Shown piece after piece: positions 25,530-34,535 of a stretch of DNA of 64,000 bases. The stretch is from Bacillota bacterium (GTDB lineage: Bacteria > Bacillota > Clostridia > Lachnospirales > Lachnospiraceae). Both the position numbers and the translations under genes were made by a program. Below the pieces are notes generated by a model, which was not told the DNA's origin, searched no databases, and saw only the letters and a program-made list of their open reading frames with translations. The stretch is from the NCBI GenBank assembly GCA_902363515.1, contig CABJAN010000016.1, forward strand, positions 1-64,000, written 5' to 3'. The stretch's first letter is position 1; each line of letters opens with the position of its first letter.

Positions 25530-26879
25530 TTATTCTACACTTTCCCTTAAGAATGCATATTCTATGCCAAAAATTGCCATCATAAACGGAAATGTTTGCA
25601 ATTGATCTAGATACCATAAGCTGATAAAGTAGCAAATAATAGATATTGATATTACTGCCATAAACGCACTTTTTCTCCGTATCCAGTTCTTTATTGATTG
25701 AATTAAAAAACTTCCTGACATTAATAACCATGTAATAACTCCTGGCCATGCATATGTTATATATTGACCCACATAGAAATTATCTATCGATTGTATACGA
25801 TAGCCTTCAACATACATGCCAAATTTATAATTGCCACCTCGTCCCAAAAGAGGATTCAACCAGTCCCCCAAGATTGTATGTTTCCATAACAACTCGCGAT
25901 AGTAAGAACTATTATACAGTGTTGTTGCATCAGCACCATATTTAACTGCATAATTAGTATTTAACACCTCGTCTATCGCACTAAAAAAAGTACGTAACAA
26001 ACTTTGAATGAAGCTTGTATCTTTCAAACAGTATATTAACATAACCGTCACAGGAATAATAACTATCATTACTTTAATGAAATTGTAAAACTGATTCCTA
26101 GATAAATTTATAAGACATAAAAAGAAACCCAAAAGTAAAGTTCCAATTGTTAATCGTGAACCTGTCATAAATATATTAAATACCATCAAAATTAAGAGTC
26201 CTCTATTTTTCCAAAAATCAATCCTCCTATTTTTCCAGTCATAACACATTAATGGAAATAGTATCATTAAATACATTGCATACCCATTAGCAACTGTACA
26301 ATTCCCCATAATTCTTACAGTTCCAAATCTACTAGTCGTTGACACTTTGCCTAATGTATCCAATATAGCAAAAGGTGGAGTTCCTGTTATCATTTGTAAT
26401 GGGCTTATCAAGCAAAGTATCCAAGTAAAAGCCTTAATCCTATTTAAAAATGCTATTAGTCCATACTCATATTTAACTAAAAACGTCACACAAAAAAGCA
26501 CCACAACCCCATTCATAATCCAATAAAAAATAGTTCCAATTGAAGGATGTATTAAATTCGTATACACTACGACCATCAAATACGTAGCAATCCAAATTTT
26601 ATTAGGGCATTCTGCAATAAGATCAAAAAATAGTCTTCTCAATTTACTATTTTTACAAATACAACAAAGTAAAAGTACTTCAAAAAATCTCAATCCTGTC
26701 AAATCAAAGAATCCAAGACGAATACCAAAGTAACTTGGCAACACAAAAAGACTAAACAAAAACCAATCTGCAATACCATGATAACTCAATTTAAATCCTG
26801 GAAGTATCAATCTACGTAATATTCTTCTAGGATAATTATTATACATATTCTCTTTATACACTCTCATCTTCAAGCCCAT
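25530..26879 (-). CDS. Wzy-like O-antigen/EPS polymerase
   Basis: A membrane protein of about 449 residues with roughly ten hydrophobic helices and a large extracytoplasmic loop near residues 290-365, the layout of Wzy polymerases, which link repeat units outside the membrane. MTGSRLTIGTLLLGF and LLGRGGNYKFGM fit the RxxT/GRG-like regions of the O-antigen ligase/polymerase group. An upstream TTG start would overlap the acyltransferase gene; the ATG at 26879 just after GGAAGG is preferred, with another at 26867 possible. Assignment rests on topology and context. Confidence 0.82.
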   Translation of the reverse strand: MGLKMRVYKENMYNNYPRRILRRLILPGFKLSYHGIADWFLFSLFVLPSYFGIRLGFFDLTGLRFFEVLLLCCICKNSKLRRLFFDLIAECPNKIWIATYLMVVVYTNLIHPSIGTIFYWIMNGVVVLFCVTFLVKYEYGLIAFLNRIKAFTWILCLISPLQMITGTPPFAILDTLGKVSTTSRFGTVRIMGNCTVANGYAMYLMILFPLMCYDWKNRRIDFWKNRGLLILMVFNIFMTGSRLTIGTLLLGFFLCLINLSRNQFYNFIKVMIVIIPVTVMLIYCLKDTSFIQSLLRTFFSAIDEVLNTNYAVKYGADATTLYNSSYYRELLWKHTILGDWLNPLLGRGGNYKFGMYVEGYRIQSIDNFYVGQYITYAWPGVITWLLMSGSFLIQSIKNWIRRKSAFMAVISISIICYFISLWYLDQLQTFPFMMAIFGIEYAFLRESVE

Positions 26880-26892
26880 AGACCTTCCGTTA

Positions 26893-27459
26893 TTATCTTT
26901 TATCAAAACTTTCCCATTCCTGCTGTGCTCGATCTATTCCTCTAAGATCCGAATATTTACCATCTTTTCTTTTACATGCTTCCTCTAATCTCTTTTTTAC
27001 TATATCATCAAATTTACCGATTACCTTCGCTGGAACACCTCCAACAATACTACCTTCTGGAACATCTTTCGTGACAACACTTCCAGCTGCAATAATTGCA
27101 TTTGGGCCAATTTTCACATCTGATAATATAATACTACCTAGTCCGATGAAAACATTATCCATAACTTCTATACACCCAATATGCTCATAATCTTGCCTTT
27201 TATCAAGATTACGAAGTACTAAATATATAACATCATGATTTACAAATGTTACATCAGCTGCCACTGCTACATTATCATGAAATCGAATAAATTTAGGATC
27301 AGCCGGAAGTTTTCTAGGTTGAAAAAAGAAATTATCTCCCACTCCTGCAAAAACATTATGCTTCTTAATATATTTAACTCGCTGTTTTTGCATGGGCAAA
27401 CAATAAAAATACAACTTTCTTACTAAATCCTTTATATCTCTAGTCAAACGTAATTTCAT
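26893..27459 (-). CDS. Left-handed beta-helix acyltransferase
   Basis: A 188-residue hexapeptide-repeat protein: repeats such as MDNVFIGLGSIILSDVKIGP and NAIIAAGSVVTKDVPEGSIV, then the family end GGVPAKVIGKFD. An active-site His is likely in TFVNHDVIY. It would O- or N-acetylate an EPS sugar. Its ATG overlaps the stop of the upstream glycosyltransferase by 4 bp. Confidence 0.9.
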   Translation of the reverse strand: MKLRLTRDIKDLVRKLYFYCLPMQKQRVKYIKKHNVFAGVGDNFFFQPRKLPADPKFIRFHDNVAVAADVTFVNHDVIYLVLRNLDKRQDYEHIGCIEVMDNVFIGLGSIILSDVKIGPNAIIAAGSVVTKDVPEGSIVGGVPAKVIGKFDDIVKKRLEEACKRKDGKYSDLRGIDRAQQEWESFDKR

Positions 27460-28400
27460 ACCTCTCTCCTTACTTTAGACTTTATCACAATAAGTAACTC
27501 TACAAATATAGACATTTTTTTCTGATAAAGCCTTATATATTTTAATAATTTAATACTATTTATAAACTTCCCTTTTCCGACTAATTCTTTTCTTAATAAC
27601 ATCATTTCATAATGCTGTTTTAATATTTTCTGCTGTTTATATGAAATTTTATTTTCTTCCGCACACACTATCGTCTGCTCTGCTGCATTGCTCATATGCT
27701 GAAACAACTTCACTCTCCTATCAATTGTATGATACTTGCCGAATGTTGCAGTATTATTTCCATGTAAGCGATGCTTTACCAAATTTAAGTGCAGTAAATA
27801 ACACCCATCTGCACATTGCGCTAATTTCCAACATCGATCATCCTGTGCCCAACCTGGAAACCAATATGGCTGCATCCATTCACGAAATTCTTTTCTCATA
27901 CACATACAACACCCCAACGCACCAATATAAATATTTTCTTTTGATAATTGAATCTTTTCTATACTTCCGTTATTCGGCATACGTTTTAACACAGATTTGG
28001 GTGGTACTGGAGCCTGCTCCCCTGTTACGAAAGGTTCATAATCACTGCACAGCAATTTGCAATCGGTATATTCATCCATTTTATCTAGCATAATTTGAAT
28101 TTTTTCATTTTCCCAAATATCATCCTGATCAGAGAAAAATATATAATCCCCCTTTGCCAGATTTAAAGCTTTATTAAAATTCTCTGCGAATCCTAAGTTC
28201 TCCGAATTTTCATAAAGTTTTATCTCTCGGATTTTTTTTCTTGATATATATTCGGTAATCACACCTACTGTTCTGTCTGTTGACTTATCATCACATATAA
28301 TAATTTCATCTACTGGATAGCTTTGATTTATAATGGAATCTAATTGTTCAACGATATACTCTTCCCCATTATAAGTTGCCATTACAACTGATACTTTCAT
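27456..28400 (-). CDS. Glycosyltransferase family 2 (rhamnosyltransferase-like)
   Basis: A 314-residue GT2: SVVMATYNGEEYIVEQLDSI, EIIICDDKSTDRT, and FSDQDDIWENEKI, the DQDD motif typical of the WbbL/rhamnosyltransferase-like subgroup. Donor sugar is not certain. Overlaps both neighbours by 4 bp, showing tight co-translation. Confidence 0.9.
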   Translation of the reverse strand: MKVSVVMATYNGEEYIVEQLDSIINQSYPVDEIIICDDKSTDRTVGVITEYISRKKIREIKLYENSENLGFAENFNKALNLAKGDYIFFSDQDDIWENEKIQIMLDKMDEYTDCKLLCSDYEPFVTGEQAPVPPKSVLKRMPNNGSIEKIQLSKENIYIGALGCCMCMRKEFREWMQPYWFPGWAQDDRCWKLAQCADGCYLLHLNLVKHRLHGNNTATFGKYHTIDRRVKLFQHMSNAAEQTIVCAEENKISYKQQKILKQHYEMMLLRKELVGKGKFINSIKLLKYIRLYQKKMSIFVELLIVIKSKVRREV

Positions 28401-29398
28401 TCATAACTCTTCCTCATTTTATTTTTTAATCTCAGTATAAAAATATAAGCTCCCACGTTCCAGATATTTAGCATCCTTAAAATTCTATTTTTTCCTCCGC
28501 CTTTAAAATATCTGTTACCTACATAATTAGGATAATTTTTTTTCAAATACTTAAACGTTTTTTGAATCAGTTCTTTACGCTCCTTAGAATCTTTCACTCT
28601 ACTAATTCGTTCCATAGAACTTCCCAAGAGTATCCTTACACAGAAGTACTCTTTTTCTTTCTCATAGAATGTATTCCACCCATTATTTTTATACCAATTC
28701 TCAATATCCTGAATCACCGGAAATATTTGAGCGACTCTCTCAGCAGAAATTGTTGTTGTTGTTGAATTTTCCCTTCTTAAACGGAAGGCTAAGGCTTCTT
28801 CGATACAGGCGACATTATGGATGTACGGAATTAGATTTAAATAAAACGCTGTATCTTCATAGATTACCCCTTCAGGGAATTTCACTCCAGACTGCTGTAC
28901 AATTTCTGTTTTATATAGATGTAGAAAAGGAGATACCAGTGCATTAAAAAACATATCTTTTGAGTCTGCACAAATAGCAGATGCAACATATGGTTTTAAA
29001 ATAACCATCTCCCCATTTTTCATATACATATCTGTATATCCACACGCTACATAATCAGCATTTTGTTCCTTCGCTTTCTTATACATTTTTGCAAACATTT
29101 CTGGTTTCACATAATCATCTGAATCTAAAAAACCTATGTACTCACCAGTACATTTATTAATTGCCAAATTTCTTGCACTTGCCTGTCCACCATTCTCTTT
29201 ATGAAACACTTTGACTTTCTGAGGATACTTCTCAGCATAGTTATTCAGTATTTCTCCGCTTTGATCCGTAGACCCATCATTTACTGCAATCACTTCTATA
29301 TCCTGTAAAGTCTGATTCACCAGAGAATCCAGGCATTTTTTTAAATACTTTTCCGCATTATAAACAGGTACAATCACACTAACTTTTGGTTGCTTCAT
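28397..29398 (-). CDS. Glycosyltransferase family 2
   Basis: A 333-residue GT2 with the EpsH/EpsJ-like start SVIVPVYNAEKYLKKCLDSL, VNDGSTDQSG and FLDSDDYVKPEMF (DxD). It ends with a basic C-terminus (RLKNKMRKSYE) that may touch the membrane. Shares 4-bp overlaps with the genes on both sides. Confidence 0.92.
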   Translation of the reverse strand: MKQPKVSVIVPVYNAEKYLKKCLDSLVNQTLQDIEVIAVNDGSTDQSGEILNNYAEKYPQKVKVFHKENGGQASARNLAINKCTGEYIGFLDSDDYVKPEMFAKMYKKAKEQNADYVACGYTDMYMKNGEMVILKPYVASAICADSKDMFFNALVSPFLHLYKTEIVQQSGVKFPEGVIYEDTAFYLNLIPYIHNVACIEEALAFRLRRENSTTTTISAERVAQIFPVIQDIENWYKNNGWNTFYEKEKEYFCVRILLGSSMERISRVKDSKERKELIQKTFKYLKKNYPNYVGNRYFKGGGKNRILRMLNIWNVGAYIFILRLKNKMRKSYE

Positions 29399-29880
29399 TT
29401 TGACATCCCTTCGATAAATTCTTCTATACTGCTGATAATTCTTTGCGTATTTGACTGATATGTTCTAAAATCCATCCAATTTATTTCTTCCAATTTTTTT
29501 CCCAGTTCGTCTAAATCATAACATGGTAAAATCAAATCCATTTCTTCAAACTGTTTCAAAATCTGTACCTGATGATTATCAACATGTTCCCCGTATTTTG
29601 AAAGTCTCGGCACAGCAATTACTTTTTTCTTCTTTTTTACTGCCCCGACAATTGCCCCCGTGCCACCGTGCGTAATTACTATACTACTTTTCTCCATACT
29701 CATCCCAAATTCTTCACGATTCAGAAATTTTTTATATTCATAATTCTGTGGCACATAATCGCAATAGCCAATTTGCGCAAACACTTTATCTTTTAACTCA
29801 CCATTTTGTATCAGTTCATCGATTTTTTTCAGTAAACGGTCAAACTGAAATTTCTGTGAACCTAATGTAACAAAAATCAT
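29395..29880 (-). CDS. Alg13-like catalytic subunit (PssE/Cps14G type)
   Basis: About 161 residues matching the C-terminal half of the MurG/Alg13 GT-B fold: MIFVTLGSQKFQFDRLL, SSIVITHGGTGAIVGAV (donor-binding HGG) and VAVPRLSKYGEHVDNHQ. It needs the Alg14-like partner encoded just upstream to form one glycosyltransferase. The ATG at 29880 is chosen because AAGGAG precedes it and homologues begin MIFVT. Confidence 0.9.
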   Translation of the reverse strand: MIFVTLGSQKFQFDRLLKKIDELIQNGELKDKVFAQIGYCDYVPQNYEYKKFLNREEFGMSMEKSSIVITHGGTGAIVGAVKKKKKVIAVPRLSKYGEHVDNHQVQILKQFEEMDLILPCYDLDELGKKLEEINWMDFRTYQSNTQRIISSIEEFIEGMSK

Positions 29881-29893
29881 GTTAACAATCTCC

Positions 29894-30349
29894 TTAATAA
29901 ATTCCACCAAGATACTTCGCATCGGGAAATATTTCTTTCATACTCTCCCATTGGACATAAAACTGATCTGCATATTTATAAAGATATTTACCACTCATAG
30001 TAGCAGATGTAACTTTTGCAAAAGATTCTATATAAATTAATTTCTTATTAAAGAATTTGGCAATCCTGCAAATTGGAAGCATTGCCAAAACTCCTGTACA
30101 TATCACAATATCTGGACGCTCCTTAAAAAATATCCTTAAAGAAATCAGGATATTCCAAATTAGTTTTACACCGAATAATAGTTCTTTTCTATTAATCTGA
30201 TCAACATAATATATTTTATTGGTTCCTGCTGTAACTTCATAATCTGTTTTCTCTGTAATAATAAAACTGTCATATTTTTCCATCAACGGTTTAAGCATCA
30301 TTAATTGTTCAAAATGCCCACCAGATGAAGCCGCAAAACATATTTTCAT
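29894..30349 (-). CDS. Alg14-like membrane subunit (PssD/Cps14F type)
   Basis: A 151-residue Alg14 homologue: MKICFAASSGGHFEQLMML, an inner hydrophobic helix around ILISLRIFFKERPDIVICTG, and IYIESFAKVTSATMSGK. It recruits the acceptor lipid and the Alg13-like catalytic partner, encoded next, to the membrane. The pair commonly adds the second sugar of the repeat unit. Confidence 0.92.
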   Translation of the reverse strand: MKICFAASSGGHFEQLMMLKPLMEKYDSFIITEKTDYEVTAGTNKIYYVDQINRKELLFGVKLIWNILISLRIFFKERPDIVICTGVLAMLPICRIAKFFNKKLIYIESFAKVTSATMSGKYLYKYADQFYVQWESMKEIFPDAKYLGGIY

Positions 30350-30362
30350 TTTCTTCTACCTC

Positions 30363-31610
30363 TTAATCTCTTTGAAAAATATCTCTTGTATAGACCTTAT
30401 CCTTAATATCATCAAGACATTCTTCATACCGATTAGCAATAATTGCATCACTAATCTTTTTAAATTTTTCCAGATCATTCAGAACCAAACTTCCAAAAAA
30501 GGTACTTCCATCTTCTAGAGTTGGCTCGTAGATTACAACAGTAGCTCCCTTTGCCTTAATACGTTTCATAACTCCCTGAATACTGCTCTGACGAAAGTTG
30601 TCACTGTTACTCTTCATTGTCAGCCGATAAACTCCTATTGTTACTGGTTTCTCTTTGATCTTGCTATATTGATTTTCTTCTTCATATCCATAGTACCCAG
30701 CCATTTTAAGAACACGGTCAGCTATGAAATCTTTACGGGTTCTATTACTCTCCACGATGGCAGACATCATATTTTGCGGCACATCTTCATAATTAGCAAG
30801 CAGCTGCTTGGTATCTTTGGGCAAACAATAGCCTCCGTAACCAAAAGACGGATTATTATAATGTGTGCCAATTCTCGGATCCAGACAAACACCATTGATA
30901 ATTTGTTGAGTATTTAATCCTTTCATTTCAGCATAAGTATCCAATTCATTAAAATATGACACACGCAGTGCCAAATATGTATTTGCAAATAACTTGACTG
31001 CTTCCGCTTCCGTGAATCCCATAAACAGTGTATCTATATTTTCCTTTATTGCACCTTCTTGAAGCAAAGCAGCAAATTCATGTGCTGCCTTCACCAAACG
31101 TTCATTTCCCATATCTGTCCCCACAATAATACGACTAGGATACAAATTGTCATAAAGCGCCTTGGATTCTCTTAAAAATTCTGGGCTGAAAATAATATTT
31201 TTGCTTCCTATTTTCTCACGAATACTCTCTGTATAACCTACAGGTATTGTAGACTTAATAACCATGATTGCATTAGGATTCACTTCCATAACTAATTTAA
31301 TCACTGCTTCTACAGCAGATGTATCAAAAAAATTTTTCTGAGAATCGTAATTTGTAGGTGCTGCAATCACAACAAAATCTGCATGACTATAAGCAAATCC
31401 GGCATCTAATGTAGCTACTAAATCTAGTTTTTTCTCTGCCAAATATTTTTCAATATATACATCTTGAATCGGGGATTTACGTTGATTAATCATTTCTACT
31501 TTTTCCGGAACGATATCTACAGCATAAACTTTGTGATTCTGACTTAACAGCGTTGCAATTGAAAGACCAACATATCCAGTTCCAGCAACTGCAATTGTAT
31601 AATTTTTCAT
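30363..31610 (-). CDS. ugd: UDP-glucose/nucleotide-sugar 6-dehydrogenase
   Basis: A 415-residue NAD-dependent dehydrogenase: Rossmann [11 protein letters not shown] at 8-17, [26 protein letters not shown], and the catalytic cysteine in [15 protein letters not shown]. It oxidises UDP-glucose to UDP-glucuronate, giving the polymer an acidic sugar. It lies second in the EPS operon, after the initiating transferase. Related UDP-sugar substrates cannot be excluded. Confidence 0.93.
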   Translation of the reverse strand: MKNYTIAVAGTGYVGLSIATLLSQNHKVYAVDIVPEKVEMINQRKSPIQDVYIEKYLAEKKLDLVATLDAGFAYSHADFVVIAAPTNYDSQKNFFDTSAVEAVIKLVMEVNPNAIMVIKSTIPVGYTESIREKIGSKNIIFSPEFLRESKALYDNLYPSRIIVGTDMGNERLVKAAHEFAALLQEGAIKENIDTLFMGFTEAEAVKLFANTYLALRVSYFNELDTYAEMKGLNTQQIINGVCLDPRIGTHYNNPSFGYGGYCLPKDTKQLLANYEDVPQNMMSAIVESNRTRKDFIADRVLKMAGYYGYEEENQYSKIKEKPVTIGVYRLTMKSNSDNFRQSSIQGVMKRIKAKGATVVIYEPTLEDGSTFFGSLVLNDLEKFKKISDAIIANRYEECLDDIKDKVYTRDIFQRD

Positions 31611-31635
31611 AACTTCAACTCCTCATATATATCCT

Positions 31636-33087
31636 TTATACAGATCCGTCTTTTCGAAATACCACAAGCACAGTCTTAAACAAAATCTTAAAATCTAATC
31701 CTATACTCCAGTTATTAATGTATTCACGATCCAGTTTTACCACTTCTTCAAAATCAGTAATATCACTTCTCCCGCTCACTTGCCACATTCCTGTAATTCC
31801 AGGCTTAATTGCAAGTCTTGCTCGATGATGCAGTTCATAAAGATTCACCTCACCAACTAAAGGCGGTCTGGTTCCTACAATACTCATATCACCTTTTAAC
31901 ACATTAAAAAACTGCGGAAATTCATCTAAACTGGTTCTACGAATAAAATCTCCAATTCCTGTCTTCTTAGTTCCATCAGGAAGAATTCTATTTCCTATCA
32001 CTCTGGGATCAAAATCCAGTTTAAACATTTTGCCATCACCTAACTTATTATCTTTCATAAGTTCCGCTTTTCTTTCTTCTGCATCCATATACATGCTACG
32101 AAATTTGTACATTTTAAACTTTTTCCCATTTTTTCCTACTCTTACCTGAGAAAAAAAGATGGGACCTGGAGAACTAATATAGATTGCAGGGGCAACTAAA
32201 AGGAAAACCATACCTGTCAATATACACCCTACAAGACCACCTGCAATATCAATCATGCGTTTCATAAAGAGTGCTGATTCATTAGCATAATTCATGCTCG
32301 TAGTTAATACTGTGTAATTACCAAGCTTCTCCACAAACTGTTTTTTTCCTGGTTTGTTACTAATCTCCAAAAGACGAATATGTAATGTAACCCCTGTTTC
32401 TTCTAATTGTTCCATAAGTTTTTGTGAATATTGTAATCTTTTAGATGGAATGAGGATCACTTCATCAATCCATTCCTTGCATATATATTGGGCGACAGTT
32501 TCTGTATTTGCCACCACTGGAATCCCTGCAATCGTTTGACCTCTCATATCCCGATCCTGCACAACTACTCCTGCAATTCGATATCCGGCATAATTATTCT
32601 CCAAAAGACTGCGCACCGTTTCTTCCGCAATCTTCTCATTTGTTATAATCAAAAGGGAACTTCCTTCTCTATTTACCGTCTTATTTTTAAGTTGGAATTT
32701 TCTTACTTCTCTTCCTACATAATTCAAAATCAAATAAAACAACAACGTCAATCCAAAAATAATTCTGGAATACTCCTCGCTCTTTTGAAAAAAGTAAAGA
32801 TACGTCAGTATCAATCCTCCCATTACTACCGTTTGATGTACAGTGACAACTAATTCTCTGTAATGTCCTCTCCTTAAAACACCTTTTAATGTTCCTAAAG
32901 AAAGGATGACGATAATATCAACCATTTCTATAAACAATGCCATATTCCGATATAATTCTGATACATAGGGACTCATTCCTTGCGTTCTCAACATATACGC
33001 AAGCCAAAAAGCCAATTGCAGGCACAGCATATCCAACAAAATGAAATCATAATGCTTAAACCACCCCTCTACTTTTCTCTTGTACAT
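31636..33087 (-). CDS. Initiating undecaprenyl-phosphate sugar phosphotransferase (WbaP/CpsE-like)
   Basis: About 483 residues: several N-terminal membrane helices, a central CoA-binding-like domain (SLLIITNEKIAEETV), and a C-terminal phosphoglycosyltransferase domain with KRMIDIAGGLVG, GKNGKKFKMYKFRSM, DFIRRTSLDEFPQF and GTRPP. It transfers hexose-1-phosphate onto undecaprenyl phosphate to start each repeat. The ATG at 33087 has AAGGGGG in front; an earlier in-frame start would run through the leader hairpin. First gene of the operon. Confidence 0.92.
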   Translation of the reverse strand: MYKRKVEGWFKHYDFILLDMLCLQLAFWLAYMLRTQGMSPYVSELYRNMALFIEMVDIIVILSLGTLKGVLRRGHYRELVVTVHQTVVMGGLILTYLYFFQKSEEYSRIIFGLTLLFYLILNYVGREVRKFQLKNKTVNREGSSLLIITNEKIAEETVRSLLENNYAGYRIAGVVVQDRDMRGQTIAGIPVVANTETVAQYICKEWIDEVILIPSKRLQYSQKLMEQLEETGVTLHIRLLEISNKPGKKQFVEKLGNYTVLTTSMNYANESALFMKRMIDIAGGLVGCILTGMVFLLVAPAIYISSPGPIFFSQVRVGKNGKKFKMYKFRSMYMDAEERKAELMKDNKLGDGKMFKLDFDPRVIGNRILPDGTKKTGIGDFIRRTSLDEFPQFFNVLKGDMSIVGTRPPLVGEVNLYELHHRARLAIKPGITGMWQVSGRSDITDFEEVVKLDREYINNWSIGLDFKILFKTVLVVFRKDGSV

Positions 33088-33126
33088 AAATTTCCCCCTT
33101 ATGAAACTTTTTCTAAAAAGTGCATG

Positions 33127-33160
33127 AAAAAATGCCAGCATATCAAGCATGCCAGCATTT
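33127..33160 (-). terminator. Terminator-like hairpin in the EPS operon leader (candidate attenuator)
   Basis: Minus strand: AAATGCTGGCAT pairs with ATGCTGGCATTT (12 bp counting two G-U pairs), 7-nt loop, then a run of six Ts. The pairing needs G-U wobble and works only on the minus strand. It lies between the operon promoter and its first gene, 40 bp before the ATG, so transcripts must read through it. Confidence 0.7.
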
Positions 33161-33226
33161 ATCAACAATTTTCCTTTATGTTACTAAATCTAGTTATATT
33201 GCTTTAATGCTCATTAGCACGTTATT

Positions 33227-33255
33227 AATATACCATATAATTTATGGTTATTCAA
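33227..33255 (-). promoter_or_regulatory. Promoter of the EPS operon with an internal palindrome
   Basis: Minus strand TTGAAT (33255-33250) and TATATT (33232-33227), 17-bp spacer. The spacer holds ACCATA-N5-TATGGT, a possible operator. Predicted leader length is about 130 nt. Confidence 0.68.
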
Positions 33256-33408
33256 CAAAATATCTTATATTCCCCCTTCCAAAATTTCACAATATTTTTA
33301 TACTTTTTTCATTGCAATCTTAGAAATTCAAACAACTTATATCATAATATTGAGAACACTTAAGTCGGTAATTCGTTTTATTTTTTTCAGTTTATATCTC
33401 TCTTTTCG

Positions 33409-34179
33409 TTATTTTATACGTTTTTTATTTTTTAATAGAAGATGATAAAGTTTTAAATTGTTATTACTGTTAATCTCCAATCCCTCATTTTCCAACACTT
33501 TTGCTGTATCCTGTGGATTTTCTCCACAGATATCTGCACCTAGAAGGTTTCGGTTCTGAAAAACCTGCTTTATCATTTCTTCTAACTCCACTAACTTCAT
33601 CTCCCCCTGATCCCAGTTTGTCCTGGCATCTTCCATACAGAGAACATCCTTATCAATAGACAAATATACTGGCAACTCTTTTCTTCCCTCCAAAAAGGCT
33701 TCCCACTGTTCCAGTTTTCCTTCTCGTAATTCCTCCTGTGTCACGAATACAACTCTGGAAGCAAGCTCAGATTTGCACTGTTCCATGCTTTCTTTCGGTG
33801 GTCCAACTACACATACTTCCTTCACATATGGATTCGTTTCTAGCACCTCTTTGACCCAGCTTCCGCAGGACAAGAGGCCGAAAAAAGCAGATGGTTGCAT
33901 ATCAGTATGATGATCAAATAGGATCAGAGAAAATGGCTGCTGCACCTTTTCCAGCCAAAATTTGCTCAGATAATGATAATTACCAGAATCTAGAAAGTGA
34001 ATTCCTTCAAAATCATAATCCTGAATCCGTTTTTTGATCTCTTTCTGGGCATCTTCTCCACAATATCCATTGACTCCGGAAATATCCCTGCACTCCAGCC
34101 AGCAGGCTTCTATATTTTTGTGAAAATCTTCTTCTCTGTAAATCCCTGAAAAATCCATAATGATTGTTTTTTTCTTCAT
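33409..34179 (-). CDS. Arginase/agmatinase-superfamily protein
   Basis: About 256 residues with the ureohydrolase metal motifs: FDHHTDMQ (D-x-H-x-D) near residue 107 and SIDKDVL (D-x-D) near 194. Family enzymes hydrolyse guanidino groups using two Mn ions. It is shorter than classical arginase (about 300) and lacks a recognisable arginine-binding loop, so the substrate is open. The ATG at 34179 follows AGGAG. Transcribed alone toward the EPS promoter. Confidence 0.8.
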   Translation of the reverse strand: MKKKTIIMDFSGIYREEDFHKNIEACWLECRDISGVNGYCGEDAQKEIKKRIQDYDFEGIHFLDSGNYHYLSKFWLEKVQQPFSLILFDHHTDMQPSAFFGLLSCGSWVKEVLETNPYVKEVCVVGPPKESMEQCKSELASRVVFVTQEELREGKLEQWEAFLEGRKELPVYLSIDKDVLCMEDARTNWDQGEMKLVELEEMIKQVFQNRNLLGADICGENPQDTAKVLENEGLEINSNNNLKLYHLLLKNKKRIK

Positions 34180-34298
34180 GTTTTTACTCCTGTTTCTTCT
34201 ATCAAAAATGGTATAAACTATTCTAGCATACATAATCCAAAAGAAAAAGGATACACTGTATTTTAGAATATTTTCAAATACAAAAAGGAGGACTTCCT

Positions 34299-34472
34299 AT
34301 GGGGGAATCGAAAAAAGAGGCTACTTCTCAGAAATGTGAAAAAGCTTCCTGCCAGTTTAAGATCGCAGAACTTCCTGATGCGTGTAAAGAAAAAATTCAT
34401 ACTTTTGAGCAGGAATTAAATAAACAGGGATTTTGGAATATTGCCCTGGTGGCATATCAAAAGATAGAATAA
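34299..34472 (+). CDS. Small protein of unknown function
   Basis: A 57-codon plus-strand frame with an excellent AAAGGAGG site 7 nt before the ATG. The product starts MGESKKEATSQKCEKAS and continues to ELNKQGFWNIALVAYQKIE; it is soluble, charged and has three Cys in the first half. I do not recognise it. It lies divergently from the arginase-like gene and convergently with the carboxypeptidase gene. Confidence 0.55.
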   Translation: MGESKKEATSQKCEKASCQFKIAELPDACKEKIHTFEQELNKQGFWNIALVAYQKIE

Positions 34473-34482
34473 GCCTTAATCA

Positions 34483-34535
34483 AAAGAAAAACCGGTGGGT
34501 AGAGGGGTCTATATGCCCCCTTTTGCCCACCGGTT
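34483..34535 (-). terminator. Terminator overlapping the 3' end of the carboxypeptidase gene
   Basis: Ten-bp perfect stem (AACCGGTGGG with CCCACCGGTT), inner G/C pairs, followed on the minus strand by TTTCTTTTG. The upstream arm encodes the last residues (NRWAKGG) of the D,D-carboxypeptidase. Confidence 0.8.
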
